In this document: one piece after another, positions 5,239-5,507 of the stretch
How the letters are laid out: every line of letters begins with the position of its first letter
Position numbering within the stretch: position 1 is the first letter of the stretch
Assembly: GCA_002849045.2 (NCBI GenBank)
Contig: NCRO01000024.1
Location: 352-5,858 of the forward strand
Direction: 5' to 3'
Source of the DNA: Candidatus Sediminicultor secundus
GTDB taxonomy: Bacteria; Atribacterota; JS1; SB-45; 34-128
Length of the DNA: 5,507 nucleotides
Translations under genes and position numbers: made by a program
The notes under the pieces: generated by a model
Told to the model about the DNA's origin: nothing
What the model saw: the letters and a program-made list of their open reading frames with translations, nothing else
Database searches by the model: none

Positions 5239-5393
5239 TCTCACAAAAGCAAAGATTAATATTTATTTGCATCGAGCATATTATATTATAGTTATTCCCC
5301 AAAAAGCCAAAAGATATTTAAAATCAGATTATGTATATGGTATGTTACAGATAATTTTATAGCAAATTATGATTTTTTGGTTATAATTATGTT
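5239..5393. other. AT-rich spacer without a recognisable gene
   Basis: I see no ORF with a ribosome site, no RNA gene and no strong motif here. A weak GCAAA/TTTGC pairing (5249-5270) and a TATAAT on the plus strand (5382-5387) without a good -35 are the only signals. The whole gene-free tail of the window, 5077-5507, otherwise holds the TPR promoter region, the heptamer array and the second 77-bp element. Confidence 0.5.
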
Positions 5394-5470
5394 GTAGTGC
5401 CACAATGAATTGTACCCTTGCCCTATTGTTACCTAAGTTCTACTATGGGCACGATGCATCGTGCCCCTAC
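5394..5470. repeat. 77-bp paired-hairpin element, copy 2 (BIME-like)
   Basis: It has the same length and orientation as 3831-3907. The right hairpin (5447-5466) is identical to 3884-3903, and identity extends over 29 bp (5446-5474 with 3883-3911). The left hairpin has decayed: GTAG is kept, but the foot reads GTAGTGCCAC and the far arm ends TGTACCC, breaking three pairs. The spacer between hairpins is largely unrelated between copies although its length is unchanged. Confidence 0.75.
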
Positions 5471-5507
5471 ATTACTATTTTGTGTACTTTTTGGGTTATA
5501 ATCATAT

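Noticed and set aside
5374..5505. Target-site duplication of the 77-bp element
   Set aside because: The similar 17-mers are not adjacent to the element ends (gaps of 3 and 18 bp), and the first copy at 3831-3907 shows no duplication at all.

Overview
The window is AT-rich bacterial DNA with four intact protein genes separated by unusually repeat-laden spacers. Coding density is only moderate, and strong Shine-Dalgarno sites (GGAGG type) precede every gene. The proteins point to a bacterium that exports proteins and carries a GT4 glycosyltransferase, plausibly a low-GC anaerobe or an uncultivated candidate phylum. Nothing here fixes the taxonomy, so treat that as a guess.

Layout. Positions 1-142 are a leader made almost wholly of short tandem repeats (an 8-bp family, then a 7-bp family) ending at the ribosome site of gene 1. 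Gene 1 (143-1375, +) is a PLP-dependent alpha-oxoamine synthase, closest in motifs to glycine C-acetyltransferase (KBL). Positions 1376-1618 separate convergent genes and hold a composite inverted-repeat element with a nested hairpin, then a 29-bp palindrome that probably ends transcription. Genes 2 and 3 form a minus-strand operon: a GT-B/GT4 glycosyltransferase (2298-3536) is transcribed first and overlaps by 11 bp an exported SYLF-domain (Ysc84/DUF500) protein (1619-2308). Positions 3537-4146 hold the operon's promoter region and then a dense repeat zone: ten units of an 8-bp array, a 77-bp paired-hairpin element, a related single hairpin, and several 7-bp arrays that run into the stop codon of gene 4. 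Gene 4 (4147-5061, -) is an exported TPR protein. Positions 5077-5507 hold its promoter region, an inverted 7-bp array, and a second 77-bp paired-hairpin element.

The protein genes belong to known families. The most distinctive content is the spacer DNA. Six 24-bp hairpins share a GTAG 5' foot and a GC-rich stem, and four of them form two 77-bp head-to-head pairs. This is the architecture of REP/BIME elements mobilised by RAYT (TnpA_REP) transposases. In addition, 7-bp arrays (core YACT) and an 8-bp array (GGNNAATY) recur in both orientations, resembling the heptanucleotide STRR repeats of filamentous cyanobacteria. Functional cooperation among the proteins can be suggested only for the GT4-SYLF pair, which may act on envelope lipids.
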